DNA of 64,000 bases from Streptomyces antioxidans (GCF_000968685.2 NZ_LAKD02000105.1:41013-105012); one strand, 5' to 3'; counted from the stretch's first letter, positions 25,224 to 34,010 are shown. Made by a program: numbers and translations. Notes: a model not told the origin generated them from the letters alone.

Positions 25224-26597
25224 GTGAACGAGAATGATCTCGATGCGGCGTCACGGCCGTTCTCCTCCCCTGCCCTCCACGGCACCTCGGCGGCCCCGGC
25301 CGCCCCCGCCCCGCCGCCGGGGCGGGGGCGGGGGCATCGGCTCCACCTCCTCGCCCTCAACCCCACCGACTCGGTCACCGAGGGCTTCCTCCCCGCGGCG
25401 GCCCGCCTCGGCCTGGCGGTCACCCTCCTCACCGACCAGCCCGAGGCCCATGAGCGCGCCTACGCTCAGCAGGAGGAGGGGATGGAAGGGGCGTCCCCGC
25501 GCCCCGCCCCCGACTTCCCCGCCCTCGACATCGTCCCCTGTGACGTACGGGACTACGCCGAGGTGATCAGCCGTATCGCCGCCGACGGCCACCGCCACCG
25601 CCCCCGCGCCGTCTTCACCAACAGCGACCACCTCCAGGCCCAAGCCGCCCTCGCCGCCCAGTACTTCGGCCTCCCGGGCAAGGACTGGCGCGCCGCGCTG
25701 CGCACCAAGAACAAGGCCGAGCTGCGCCGCGCCCTCGCCGCCGCCGGTCCGGACGTCGCCGACCCCGTCTGGTCCGCCGAGCTCGCCACCGGGCAGGACC
25801 CCGCCACCCTCGCCGGGCTCGACGCGCCCTATCCCTGTGTGCTCAAACCCCGGGAGGGCGTGGCCAGCGAGGACGTCGTCCTCGTCGCCGACGCGGACGA
25901 ACTCGTCCGGCGCTGCGCCGAGATACGGGAGCGGCGGCCCGGCGCCGCCCTGGTCGTCGAGGAGTTCCTGAACGGCGAGCTGCGCACCCTCGAAACCCTC
26001 GGCGACGGCCGCACCCTCCACGTCCTCGGCGCCTTCCGCACCGAGCTCTCGCCGCCCCCGCACTTCATCGAGGAACGGCTGCACCTGCTGCCCGCCCCGC
26101 CGCCACAGCCGCACACCGACCAGGTGCTGGCGCAGCTGCGCGCGCTGGGCGTCGGCTTCGGCGTGTGCCATACCGAGTACGTCGCCCAGGGGGACCGGGC
26201 CCGCCTCATCGAGGTCAACTACCGTGCCATAGGCGACCAGTGCGACCTCGTCCTCGCCGAACTCCTCGGCATCCCCCTTTTCGAGTACGTCCTCCGTACG
26301 CACATGGGCGAGCCGCTGCCGGACGACCTCGGCGCCCGGACCGACGGCAGGGTGCGCATGGAGTACGTCACGGCCGACCGCGCCGGACGGCTCGCCGCCG
26401 CCCCTCCGGCCAGTGTCACCGAGCGCGACGGCGTACGCCTGGACTACCGGCCGCTGCGCGGGATCGGCGAGGAGCACCCGCTCCACCGCACCAACCGCGA
26501 CTTCCTCGGCGTACTCCGGGCCACCGGCACCGACCAGGGGCGGATCGACGCGGAGGTGGCGCGGTTCCTCGCGGCCCACCGATGGGAGATCGTGTGA
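25224..26597 (+). CDS. ATP-grasp ligase of the siderophore operon
   Basis: A 457-residue ATP-grasp protein. The N-terminal substrate domain (HRLHLLALNPTDSVTEGFLPAAARLG) is preceded by a 30-residue Pro-rich segment; the ATP-grasp body includes PYPCVLKPREGVASEDV, ALVVEEFLNGELRT and the metal-binding RLIEVNYRAIGDQ. Such enzymes form amide bonds between carboxylates and amines. GTG 25224 has no ribosome site and lies 7 bases after a possible -10, so the message may be leaderless. Its stop overlaps the GTG of the first IucA/IucC gene. Role inferred: activation or coupling of a siderophore building block. Confidence 0.82.
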   Translation: MNENDLDAASRPFSSPALHGTSAAPAAPAPPPGRGRGHRLHLLALNPTDSVTEGFLPAAARLGLAVTLLTDQPEAHERAYAQQEEGMEGASPRPAPDFPALDIVPCDVRDYAEVISRIAADGHRHRPRAVFTNSDHLQAQAALAAQYFGLPGKDWRAALRTKNKAELRRALAAAGPDVADPVWSAELATGQDPATLAGLDAPYPCVLKPREGVASEDVVLVADADELVRRCAEIRERRPGAALVVEEFLNGELRTLETLGDGRTLHVLGAFRTELSPPPHFIEERLHLLPAPPPQPHTDQVLAQLRALGVGFGVCHTEYVAQGDRARLIEVNYRAIGDQCDLVLAELLGIPLFEYVLRTHMGEPLPDDLGARTDGRVRMEYVTADRAGRLAAAPPASVTERDGVRLDYRPLRGIGEEHPLHRTNRDFLGVLRATGTDQGRIDAEVARFLAAHRWEIV

Positions 26598-28495
26598 CAG
26601 AGGAAACGGCGGAAACGGCGGAGACGGCGGAATCAGCGGAATCAGCGGAAGAGGAGCTTCTCGGACGGGTGCTGGACACGCTCCTCCGGGAGGACGCCTA
26701 CAAGCTGCGCGGCCGGGCCGCTCCGGTGCCGCGCGCCGACGGCGACTGGCTGCGCATCCGCATCGCGCTGAAGGGGCTGAAGGGGCTGAAGGGGAGCGAA
26801 AGCGTGCTGCTGCCGGTGGAACCCGAAGGCTTCCAGTGCGACATCCGCGCCCGCCGCCCGCCCCGGCTGCTCTGCCTGCCCCCGCACGACGGGCAGGAAC
26901 CGGCCGCCGCCGGGACCGTGCTCACCGGGCTCGACGCCGTCCTCGGGCGGCTGCGGGGGGCCGTACCGGACGAGGACCGGGCGCTCTACGACGTCTTCGT
27001 GGACGAATGCCGCCGGGCGCTCGACGCCACGCGGTTGCACACCCGCGTACGGCCCCGCGTCGTCGCCGAGTTGGGCGCGCGGTACGGGGAGCGGTGGGCC
27101 GGGATGGGCGGGTCCGTCGCGTATGACACGCTCGCCGCCTTCCGCGACCACCCGGTCTACCCCACCAGCCGGGGGCGGGCCCTCTTCAGCGAGGACCAAT
27201 TAAGGGCCCACGCACCCGAGTTCCACCCCACCTTTCCGCTGCGCTGGCTCGTGCTCCCGCGCGAGGCGGTGTGCGGGGACCCGGCGCGGCTGCCGGGCTG
27301 GTGGCCCGCGCCCGAAGAGCTCGGGCTCGGGCCGGGCGAGGGGCGGCTCGCCCTCCCCGTGCATCCGCTCACCCTCGGCCCCCCGCTGGAGAGCGCCCTC
27401 CGCGCGGCCGGGCTCCAAGGCGCCGCCCGGCTCGCCGGACGCCCTCTGCTGGACGTACGGCCCACCCTCTCCATGCGGACCGTGGCCGTGGCCGACGGCC
27501 TCGCGGACAACCTCGCCGACGACCCCCTCGTCCACCTCAAGCTGCCCCTCACCACCTCCACGCTGGGCCAGCGCAACCGGCGGTCCATCAAGCCCGGCAC
27601 CCTGGCCGACGGCGAAGTGGCGCAGCGGCTCGTGGAGGCCGTGATCGCGCGCGAGCCGAGGTTCGGCCGCACCGTGCTGCTCGCCGACGAGACCACCCAC
27701 CTCCACGCCGGACACGAACTGCTCGCCACGCTCGTCCGCCGCTACCCGCCCGGCCTGGAGAACACCACCGTCGTGCCGCTCGCCGGGCTGCTCGCGCCCG
27801 CCCCCGCCCCGGCTTCCGCCTCCGACGGCACGCTCGTCATCGACGTGCTCGCCGAACGCCACTACGGCGGGGACGTCCTCGCCCTGCTCGACGACTACCT
27901 CACGCTGCTGTTCGACTTCCACACCACCCTCTTCGCGTACGGCATCGCGCTGGAGTCCCATCAGCAGAACACCTCGCTGATCTTCGAGAACGGCGGCGAG
28001 GACATCGGCGAGAACCGCGGCTCCGCGCCCCGGCTCCGGCTGCTCATCAAGGACCACGACGGCCCCCGCGTCCACGCGATACGCCTCGCCGCCATGATCG
28101 GCGGCGGACCGGCCGCCGATCTGTGCGGATTCGACGACCGCAGGATCCTGACGTCCGGCGACGGGCCGGTGGCCGATGTGTTCACCACCATCACCGTCCA
28201 CCTCTGCGCCGCCGCCCCCCTCTTCGAGCTCGCCCGCCTCGGCCGGGCCCCGCTCGACGCCCTGCTGCGGCGGCTGCGCGACCGGCTCACCGACGCCGTC
28301 GACCGGCTCGCCGCGCATCGGCCCGGCGCCGCCGCCGAGTTGCTGCGCAGACGGGTGCTGGACGCGGACCGGCTGCCGGTCAAGGCGATGGTCACCGCGG
28401 GCACCCTGTTCACCAAGGAGCGCTCGGGCGCCGCGGACATCAACAAGCACTACGTCACCGGGCCCAACTATCTGCTGCGGGGAAGCGGCAGATGA
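26594..28495 (+). CDS. IucA/IucC-family siderophore synthetase 1
   Basis: An NRPS-independent siderophore (NIS) synthetase of 633 residues. The GTG overlaps the previous stop (GTGA). Family marks: FHPTFPLRWLVLPRE, PTLSMRTVAVAD, LKLPLTTSTLGQRNRRSIKPG, ESHQQNTSLIFENGG and the C-terminal FhuF-like iron-reductase-type region. The N-terminus encodes a short Thr-Ala-Glu repeat from a 9-bp DNA repeat and KGLKGLKG from another. NIS enzymes adenylate a carboxylate such as citrate and condense it with an amine or alcohol. The two copies in the operon suggest two successive condensations. Confidence 0.92.
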   Translation: MTEETAETAETAESAESAEEELLGRVLDTLLREDAYKLRGRAAPVPRADGDWLRIRIALKGLKGLKGSESVLLPVEPEGFQCDIRARRPPRLLCLPPHDGQEPAAAGTVLTGLDAVLGRLRGAVPDEDRALYDVFVDECRRALDATRLHTRVRPRVVAELGARYGERWAGMGGSVAYDTLAAFRDHPVYPTSRGRALFSEDQLRAHAPEFHPTFPLRWLVLPREAVCGDPARLPGWWPAPEELGLGPGEGRLALPVHPLTLGPPLESALRAAGLQGAARLAGRPLLDVRPTLSMRTVAVADGLADNLADDPLVHLKLPLTTSTLGQRNRRSIKPGTLADGEVAQRLVEAVIAREPRFGRTVLLADETTHLHAGHELLATLVRRYPPGLENTTVVPLAGLLAPAPAPASASDGTLVIDVLAERHYGGDVLALLDDYLTLLFDFHTTLFAYGIALESHQQNTSLIFENGGEDIGENRGSAPRLRLLIKDHDGPRVHAIRLAAMIGGGPAADLCGFDDRRILTSGDGPVADVFTTITVHLCAAAPLFELARLGRAPLDALLRRLRDRLTDAVDRLAAHRPGAAAELLRRRVLDADRLPVKAMVTAGTLFTKERSGAADINKHYVTGPNYLLRGSGR

Positions 28496-28610
28496 CCGCC
28501 GCGTCCGATCGGCCCCCCGTCCCCGAACCGGACCCCCGAACCCCGCACGTCCACCGAGCCCCGTACTTCCCCCCGTACCCCCTCTCCTCCGCACCCGTTG
28601 GAGCCGCCCC

Positions 28611-30395
28611 ATGCCCATGACCTCCTCGCCCGCCGCGACCGTGGCCTCCGCCGACCACGCCACCGCCCACACCCTCCTCAACTGTCTGCTCCGTGAGGTG
28701 TCGGGCCCGGAGCACCAGACCGCCGTGGCCGACGGGTGGCTGCGGCTGAGGCTGCCGCGCTGCGGGGTGCTGCTGCGCGTCGGGCTGCGGCGCACCTCCC
28801 TCATCGGGGCGCACCGCTTCACCGGGCCGGTCAGCGAGGAGCGCGACGGCACCTGGGCCGAGGTGTCCTGGCATGCGCTGGCCGAGCGGATCCACCGGGA
28901 GCTGCAGCTGCGCACGGGGGTGCACAACGACGAGTTCCTGGGCCAGGTGGCCTCCAGCCACGCGGGGATGACGGCCGCCCTGGCGGCGCTTGGGCACCGG
29001 GCCACCTCGCCTGACCGGTCCACTTCGCCCGACCGGGCCACCTCGCCCGTCGACGCCCAGGACCTCTACCTCGCCTCCGAGCAGTCCCTCCTCTTCGGCC
29101 ACCGCTTCCACCCCACCCCCAAGGCCCGCACCGGCAGCGCCGACTCCTGGTCCCGGTTCGCCCCCGAGGCCGGGGCGCGCTTCCCGCTGCACCACCTCGC
29201 CGTACGCCAGGAGTACGTCCGTGAGGAGTCCGCGCGGCCCGGGGCGCTCGCCGCGCTGGACCGGCAGGGCGCCGTCCCCGAGGGCTACCGGCTGCTGCCC
29301 GCGCACCCCTGGCAGTACGCGATGCTGCGCGAGCACCGGCCGCTGCGGGCGGCCATCGCCCGGGGCGAGGTGCTGGACCTCGGGCCGGGCGGCGCGGAGT
29401 TCGCGCCGACCGCGTCGGTCCGCACGCTCTACGACGGCCGGGACTTCCTCAAGTTCAGCCTGAACGTGCGGATCACCAACTGCCTGCGCAAGAACGCCGA
29501 CTACGAGCTGTCCGGCGCCGTCGCCCTGACCCGGCTGCTGGAGCCGGTCGCCACCGATCTCGCCGTCCGCTTCCCCGGCTGTGAGCTGCTGCGCGAACCC
29601 GCGTACCGGACGCTGGACCTCGGCGACCGCCAGGACGGCGGCGGCAACGGCGGAACCGGCCGCCAGCTGACCGAGGGCTTCGGGGTGATCGTCCGCGAAG
29701 GGCTGGCCGCCCGGCTGCGGCCGGGCCTGACCGCGCTGCTCGCGGCGGCCGTCGCCGATGAGTACCCGACCAGCGGCGCCCAGATCTCCCGGCTCCTCCC
29801 CGACTCCGGCCCCGACCGGCTCTCCGCCTGGTGGCGGGCGTACCTTGACCTGCTCGTACCGCCCGTGCTGGCCGCCTACTTCGACCACGGAGTGGTCCTC
29901 GAACCCCACCTCCAAAACGTCGTCATCGGCGTCGATCCCGCCGACGGCACCCCCCGTCAGGTGCTCTTCCGCGATCTGGAGGGCACCAAGCTGGTGCCCG
30001 AACACCACACCGCCGCGCTCGCCGCGCTGCCCGGGGCGGTGGCCCGCCCGCTGACGTACGAGCGGGAGCGCGGCTGGGACCGGGTGGTGTACTGCCTGCT
30101 GGTCAACCACATCGCCGAGATGGTGGCCGCCCTCGCCGACCGCAGTCCGGGGCTGGAGCCCGCGCTGTGGTCGGCGGTCCGCCGGGTGCTGTGCGAGCGC
30201 TCGGCGGCCCATGACCACCCGCCCGCGCTGCGCGCCCTGGTGGCGGGCGTGCCGCTGCCCGCGAAGGCCAACCTCCTCACCCGCTGGGGCCGCCGGGCCG
30301 ACCGCCGCGCGGGCTATGTCCGCATCGCCAGCCCGCTCGCGTCCGCCCTGCTGTCCGAGGCGGCCCACGTCATGCACCCCGGGAGCAGCCGTTGA
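28611..30395 (+). CDS. IucA/IucC-family siderophore synthetase 2
   Basis: Second NIS synthetase, 594 residues. Start ATG 28611 has GGAG seven bases upstream (ATG 28617 also possible); 115 bases separate it from the first. Family motifs: FGHRFHPTPKARTG, PLLPAHPWQYAM-like LLPAHPWQYAML, PTASVRTLYD, FLKFSLNVRITNCLRKNADYELSGAV and EPHLQNVVIGVD with LFRDLEGTKLV. It diverges from the first copy throughout, so it probably handles a different acceptor. It overlaps the decarboxylase TTG start. Confidence 0.93.
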   Translation: MPMTSSPAATVASADHATAHTLLNCLLREVSGPEHQTAVADGWLRLRLPRCGVLLRVGLRRTSLIGAHRFTGPVSEERDGTWAEVSWHALAERIHRELQLRTGVHNDEFLGQVASSHAGMTAALAALGHRATSPDRSTSPDRATSPVDAQDLYLASEQSLLFGHRFHPTPKARTGSADSWSRFAPEAGARFPLHHLAVRQEYVREESARPGALAALDRQGAVPEGYRLLPAHPWQYAMLREHRPLRAAIARGEVLDLGPGGAEFAPTASVRTLYDGRDFLKFSLNVRITNCLRKNADYELSGAVALTRLLEPVATDLAVRFPGCELLREPAYRTLDLGDRQDGGGNGGTGRQLTEGFGVIVREGLAARLRPGLTALLAAAVADEYPTSGAQISRLLPDSGPDRLSAWWRAYLDLLVPPVLAAYFDHGVVLEPHLQNVVIGVDPADGTPRQVLFRDLEGTKLVPEHHTAALAALPGAVARPLTYERERGWDRVVYCLLVNHIAEMVAALADRSPGLEPALWSAVRRVLCERSAAHDHPPALRALVAGVPLPAKANLLTRWGRRADRRAGYVRIASPLASALLSEAAHVMHPGSSR

Positions 30396-31813
30396 TCACC
30401 TCCGCCGTCCGCACCCTCGCCACGGAGCTCACCGGCGAGGGCCTTCCCGCCTACGTCTACGACCTGGCCGCGCTCCGCGCGCACGCACGGGCCGTACGGG
30501 ACGCGCTGCCGCCGGGCCTGGAGCTGTACTACGCCGCGAAGGCCAACCCGGCGCCCGCCGTCCTCCAGGCCCTCGCGCCCCATGTCACCGGCTATGAGGT
30601 CGCCTCCGGCGGGGAGGCGGAACACGTCCGCGCGGCCGTGCCCGGGGCGCCGCTGGCCTTCGGCGGTCCGGGCAAGACCGAGGGGGAGTTGCGGCGGGCG
30701 CTGGCGCTCGGCGTGGAGCGGTTCCACGTGGAGAGCGAGCAGGAACTGAGGCAGCTGGCCGGGGCGGCGCAGGACGCGGGGATCGACACCGTGGACGTCC
30801 TCCTGCGCGTCAACCTCCCGCTGAACGGCGAGCGGACGGACGCCGAGGGGCTGCGTAGTGAGGGGCTGCTCGGCGAGCGGGCGGACGGTTCGGGGCTGCT
30901 CGGCGAGCGGGTGGGCGGCGAAGGGCTTCGCAGCACGGCGCCGGGCGCCCCCGCGTCGGGCGGCACCACTCCGGACGGTGCCGTGCCGGGTGGCACCACG
31001 CCGGGCGGTGCCGTGTCGGGTGGTGCCGCGCCGCACGGTGCCTTGCTGGGCGGTGCCGCGCTTGCCATGGGCGGCGGGCCCAGCCCCTTCGGGCTGGACC
31101 CCGAGGCCGTGGAACGCTGCCTCGCCCAGCTCACCCAGCCCGCCCCGGGCAACCCCCTCCGGCTGCGCGGCATCCACGCCCACCTCGCCAGCGGCCTCGA
31201 CGCCCCCGCCCAGGTGGCCGTGGCCGCCGCGATCGTCGACTGGGCGCGGAAGCTGTCCGAACGCCACGGCCTGGGCATCACCGAGGTGAACGTCGGCGGC
31301 GGGATGGGCGTGGACTACGCCCGTCCCGACCGCCGCTTCGACTGGGCCGCCTACGGCCGGGGCATCGCGGACCTCGCCCTGCGCCACCCCGGCCTCACCC
31401 TGCGGATCGAGCCCGGCCGGGCGCTGACCGTCTACTGCGGCTGGTACGTCACCGAGGTGCTGGACATCAAGCACAGCGGCGGCGAGGCGTTCGCGGTGGT
31501 GCGCGGCGGCACCCACCACCTCCGCACCCCCGCCACCAAACGGCACGACCAGCCCTTTCAGGTGCTGCCCACGGATGCCGTCTGGACCCGGCCCTGGACG
31601 CGCCCGGCCGTACGGGACGAGCCGGTCACGCTGGTCGGCCAGCTGTGCACCCCGAAGGACGTCCTGGCCAGCCGGGTCCCGGTCGCGGAGCTACGGGTGG
31701 GCGACCGGGTCGCCTTCGCGATGGCGGGCGCGTACGCGTGGAACATCTCGCACCACGACTTCCTGATGCACCCGAAGCCCGGCTTCCACTACCTGGAGGC
31801 TTCCCCTACCTAA
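30392..31813 (+). CDS. type III PLP-dependent decarboxylase with repeat insertion (siderophore operon)
   Basis: A 473-residue alanine-racemase-fold decarboxylase related to LysA/ornithine decarboxylases and to staphyloferrin B SbnH. Lys of YYAAKANPAP (about residue 50) binds PLP; GGGMGVDYA binds phosphate and LCTPKDVL carries the active-site Cys loop. TTG start overlaps the preceding stop (TTGA). Between RVNLPLNG and ALAMGGGPSPFGLD it carries about 78 extra residues of Gly/Ala/Thr/Pro repeats (DNA 30959-31062 is a 30-bp tandem repeat), absent from usual family members, which read straight through. In context it probably decarboxylates an amino-acid-derived siderophore intermediate. Confidence 0.88.
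   Translation: MITSAVRTLATELTGEGLPAYVYDLAALRAHARAVRDALPPGLELYYAAKANPAPAVLQALAPHVTGYEVASGGEAEHVRAAVPGAPLAFGGPGKTEGELRRALALGVERFHVESEQELRQLAGAAQDAGIDTVDVLLRVNLPLNGERTDAEGLRSEGLLGERADGSGLLGERVGGEGLRSTAPGAPASGGTTPDGAVPGGTTPGGAVSGGAAPHGALLGGAALAMGGGPSPFGLDPEAVERCLAQLTQPAPGNPLRLRGIHAHLASGLDAPAQVAVAAAIVDWARKLSERHGLGITEVNVGGGMGVDYARPDRRFDWAAYGRGIADLALRHPGLTLRIEPGRALTVYCGWYVTEVLDIKHSGGEAFAVVRGGTHHLRTPATKRHDQPFQVLPTDAVWTRPWTRPAVRDEPVTLVGQLCTPKDVLASRVPVAELRVGDRVAFAMAGAYAWNISHHDFLMHPKPGFHYLEASPT
30959..31062 (+). repeat. 30-bp tandem repeat inside the decarboxylase gene
   Basis: Three full units (30959-30988, 30989-31018, 31019-31048) and a partial one, encoding GG-TTPDGAVP-like decapeptides. Upstream, LLGERADGSG/LLGERVGGEG is a second short repeat. 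All units are multiples of three so the frame is kept. Confidence 0.85.
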
Positions 31814-31816
31814 AGG

Positions 31817-31844
31817 GGTGTCCGACGGACCTCAGCCGGACACC
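31817..31844. terminator. hairpin after the siderophore operon
   Basis: An 8-bp stem GGTGTCCG (31817-31824) with 31837-31844. Only four bases after the decarboxylase stop; no T run. Possible end of the operon. Confidence 0.45.
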
Positions 31845-32063
31845 GCGCGCAACGCCCCCGACCGGCGGCCCGTCAGCCGGTCCAGCGCGGCGGCCGAGGC
31901 GTCGTCGGCGGGGAGGTGCACCACCAGGAGCTGATCGTCGTCGGCGGGCAGCTCCAGCGTCTCGTACGCGAGGCGGAGCTCCCCCTCCTCGGGGTGGACC
32001 AGACGCAGTACGCCGCTCGCCCTCGGCAGGGCGGCGAGGGTCGCCACCCGCCCGGCGAAGTCC
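31832..32063 (-). pseudogene. C-terminal remnant of an MmyB-type XRE regulator
   Basis: About 77 residues (DFAGRVATLAALPRASG... LRLVHPEEGELRLAYETLE) match the C-terminal part of the MmyB-like ligand-binding domain of actinobacterial helix-turn-helix regulators, up to the natural end. The helix-turn-helix and most of the ligand domain are missing. The homology ends abruptly near 32063, where a fragment of another gene on the opposite strand begins. No start codon or ribosome site serves this piece. Interpreted as half of a deletion scar. Confidence 0.7.
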
Positions 32064-32064
32064 G

Positions 32065-32142
32065 GTGCTGGACGAGCTGCTGTGGTGGGGCGAGCTCCTG
32101 CGCGGGGCCCGCCGGGCCCGGGGCGTCCGGGTCGGCGCCTGA
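32065..32142 (+). pseudogene. C-terminal remnant, probable NAD(P)H/FMN oxidoreductase
   Basis: VLDELLWWGELLRGARRARG followed by a stop resembles the last helix of NADPH-dependent FMN reductase/flavodoxin-fold proteins. It begins immediately where the MmyB remnant ends and runs the other way. MmyB-type regulators are often divergent from such oxidoreductases, so loss of both N-terminal halves with the shared promoter would give exactly this arrangement. The fragment is short and the family call is tentative. Confidence 0.45.
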
Positions 32143-32208
32143 ACCCGGTGCCGGTGAACGCGGTGCTGGTGAACGCGTTCGGGCCCGGCGGGGCCGGTGG
32201 GGCCGGAG

Positions 32209-32661
32209 TCAGCCGGTCGCGGGCCGGGGCTCGCCCGGGTACGTGCCGAAGGACCACTTGTTGCCCTCCGGGTCGGCGATGGCGAATTCCCGGCTGCCGT
32301 ACTCCTGGTCCTCGATCGGCCGGAGCACCCGCACTCCGGCCGCGCTGAGGCGCTCGTACAGCGCGTCGACGTGGTCGGTGACGACGTACGCCCCGAAGGT
32401 GCCCGGCTCCAGGCACCAGGACTTGGTCTCCGGGTCGTACGAGCCGAGCATGATCCCGCCGCCCTCGGGCCAGTCGAGCTGGGCGTGGGCGACGCGGTCC
32501 CCGTCCCGGTAGACGGCGGTGCGCAGGAAGCCGACCGTGTCGACCAGGAAGTCGATCAGGGCGACGGCGTCATGGGCCTGGAGCGTGGGCCAGATGGCGG
32601 CCTCACGGGATGGCGTCTGCTGGCTTTGCTGCTTCTGCTGCTGATTCGGTGCGGTACTCAT
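32209..32661 (-). CDS. VOC-family (glyoxalase/bleomycin resistance-like) protein
   Basis: A 150-residue member of the vicinal oxygen chelate fold. WPTLQAHDAVALIDFLVDTVGF and RVLRPIEDQEYGSREFAIADPEGNKWSFGTY match the beta-alpha-beta-beta-beta units, with Glu near the end (PEGN) as usual. Members include glyoxalases and bleomycin-binding proteins; no substrate can be predicted. The Gln-rich N-terminus (QQQKQQSQQ) is unusual and probably disordered. It follows an AraC-type regulator by 5 bases, so the two form an operon. Confidence 0.85.
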   Translation of the reverse strand: MSTAPNQQQKQQSQQTPSREAAIWPTLQAHDAVALIDFLVDTVGFLRTAVYRDGDRVAHAQLDWPEGGGIMLGSYDPETKSWCLEPGTFGAYVVTDHVDALYERLSAAGVRVLRPIEDQEYGSREFAIADPEGNKWSFGTYPGEPRPATG

Positions 32662-32666
32662 GGGAT

Positions 32667-33545
32667 CTACTCTTCGCCGTAGAGGTGGCCCCCGGCTTGG
32701 ATATTCCGGCACTCTTCGGCCAACCAGGCGGTCGGGCTCACCCCGGTGTACTGACGGAAGTCGCGCACCAGGTGGGAGTGGTCGAAGTAGCCGCAGTCTG
32801 CGGCGACCCGGGCCAGGTCCGGCGCCCGGTCCGCCGCGACGGCCCTGACCACCGTGTTCCTGGCGTGCTGGAAGCGCATCAGCCGGGCCGCCTGCTTGGG
32901 GCTCAGCCCCGTCTCGGCCTGGAACACGCTGGTCAGGCGGCGCGGGCTGAGCGACACATGCTCGGCCAGGCCCGTCAGCGTCCCGGCCCCCCGGTGCCGG
33001 GCCAGCCAGGCCCACGCCTCGGCGACCTCGCTCCGCACCGGCGTCCCGTCCTCACTCGCGGCCGCGCGCTCCCGCAGATACGCGCCGAGCGTGGTGAACC
33101 GGTCCTCCCATGTCCGCTGCTCACACAGCCGCTCGTGGATGTCGGCGGCCCGCCTGCCCAGTACGTCGGCCCCGGCGGTGACCAGGTCGTCCTCGGCGGC
33201 GAGCGCACCGGCCGGAAGCCCCAGCAGGGTGCGCGCGGCCAGCGGATGCACCGCGAGCTGCACACCGGCCTCGCGGCCGGGCTGGAGGATGTACGCCGGT
33301 CGCTGGTGCAGACCGCCCACGACGATCTCCGTGCGCGCGGCGGCGGCGCCCTGCGCCTGCTCGGGGGTGCTGCCGCCCACGACGGGGCCCTCAAGGGAGA
33401 AGATCAGCGTGAGGTAGGGGGACGGCAGCCCCCGGTGCAGCGCCGGGGGTATCCCCTGGGAGCGATATCCGACGGCGGACACCACCATCCCGCCGAGACC
33501 CTGCCCGAGCCCGGCGCCGGCCCGCACAAACTCCTGCCTGCCCAT
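32667..33545 (-). CDS. AraC-family transcriptional regulator
   Basis: A 292-residue regulator. The N-terminal part is an AraC effector-type domain (PSPYLTLIFSLEGP, GLHQRPAYILQPGREAGVQLAVHP); the C-terminal double helix-turn-helix is ARHRGAGTLTGLAEHVSLSPRRLTSVFQAETGLSPKQAARLMRF and DLARVAADCGYFDHSHLVRDFRQYTGVSPTAWLAE. Start at ATG 33545 or the internal Met20. Heads an operon with the VOC gene, which it may control. Confidence 0.88.
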   Translation of the reverse strand: MGRQEFVRAGAGLGQGLGGMVVSAVGYRSQGIPPALHRGLPSPYLTLIFSLEGPVVGGSTPEQAQGAAAARTEIVVGGLHQRPAYILQPGREAGVQLAVHPLAARTLLGLPAGALAAEDDLVTAGADVLGRRAADIHERLCEQRTWEDRFTTLGAYLRERAAASEDGTPVRSEVAEAWAWLARHRGAGTLTGLAEHVSLSPRRLTSVFQAETGLSPKQAARLMRFQHARNTVVRAVAADRAPDLARVAADCGYFDHSHLVRDFRQYTGVSPTAWLAEECRNIQAGGHLYGEE

Positions 33546-33600
33546 GCGGCCAGTATCACGCGCGCCTCTGACACCGGGCCCGGCCGCCGCCGCCGCTCAT

Positions 33601-33660
33601 GTCGCCTGCGGCGGACTGTTCCCCTCCCCGCCCCTTCCCTCAACTGGGGCTCCGCCCCAG
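33601..33660 (+). repeat. dispersed GC-rich intergenic repeat, copy B
   Basis: Reads TGCGGCGGACTGTTCCCC, CCCCGCCCCTTCCCT and GGGGCTCCGCCCC, as in copy A at 545-604, and leads straight into the tandem array. Confidence 0.8.
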
Positions 33661-33676
33661 CCCCCGCTCCTCAATC

Positions 33677-34010
33677 GCCGGAGGGGCTGGAGCGCGGGGT
33701 TCGGCCCCAGCCCCCGCTCCTCAATCGCCGGTGGGTTGGAGGGTGGGGTTCGGCTCTAGCGTGTGCTGTTCAGTTGCCGGTGGGTTGGAGGGTGGGGTTC
33801 GGCTCTAGCGTGTGCTGTTCAGTTGCCGGTGGGTTGGAGGGTGGGGTTCGGCTCTAGCGCGTGCTGTTCAGTCGCCGGAGGGGCTAGAGGGTGGGACTGC
33901 GGCTCAGGTCCTGCTCCTCGATTGTCGGAGGGCTGGGGGCGGGGCTCCGTCCCAGCCCCTGCTCCTTGATCGTCGGTGGGCTTGGCCCCAGCCCCCGCTG
34001 CTCAGTCGCC
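33677..34010 (+). repeat. tandem array of about eight 48-50 bp units
   Basis: Unit starts (the GCCGG position) fall at 33677, 33727, 33776, 33825, 33874, 33924, 33972 and about 34008. The units at 33727, 33776 and 33825 are almost identical 49-mers containing GGTGGGTTGGAGGGTGGGG and GCTCTAGCGTGTGCTGTTCA; the outer units are more diverged. GGGGCTGG/CCAGCCCC arms give hairpin potential in the older units. Confidence 0.88.

Noticed and set aside
28492..28610. Second start for IucA/IucC 2 overlapping the first gene's stop (ATG 28492)
   Set aside because: Not in frame with the synthetase.
27200..29041. Minus-strand 613-codon ORF across the IucA/IucC genes
   Set aside because: Antisense shadow; the plus frames carry family motifs.
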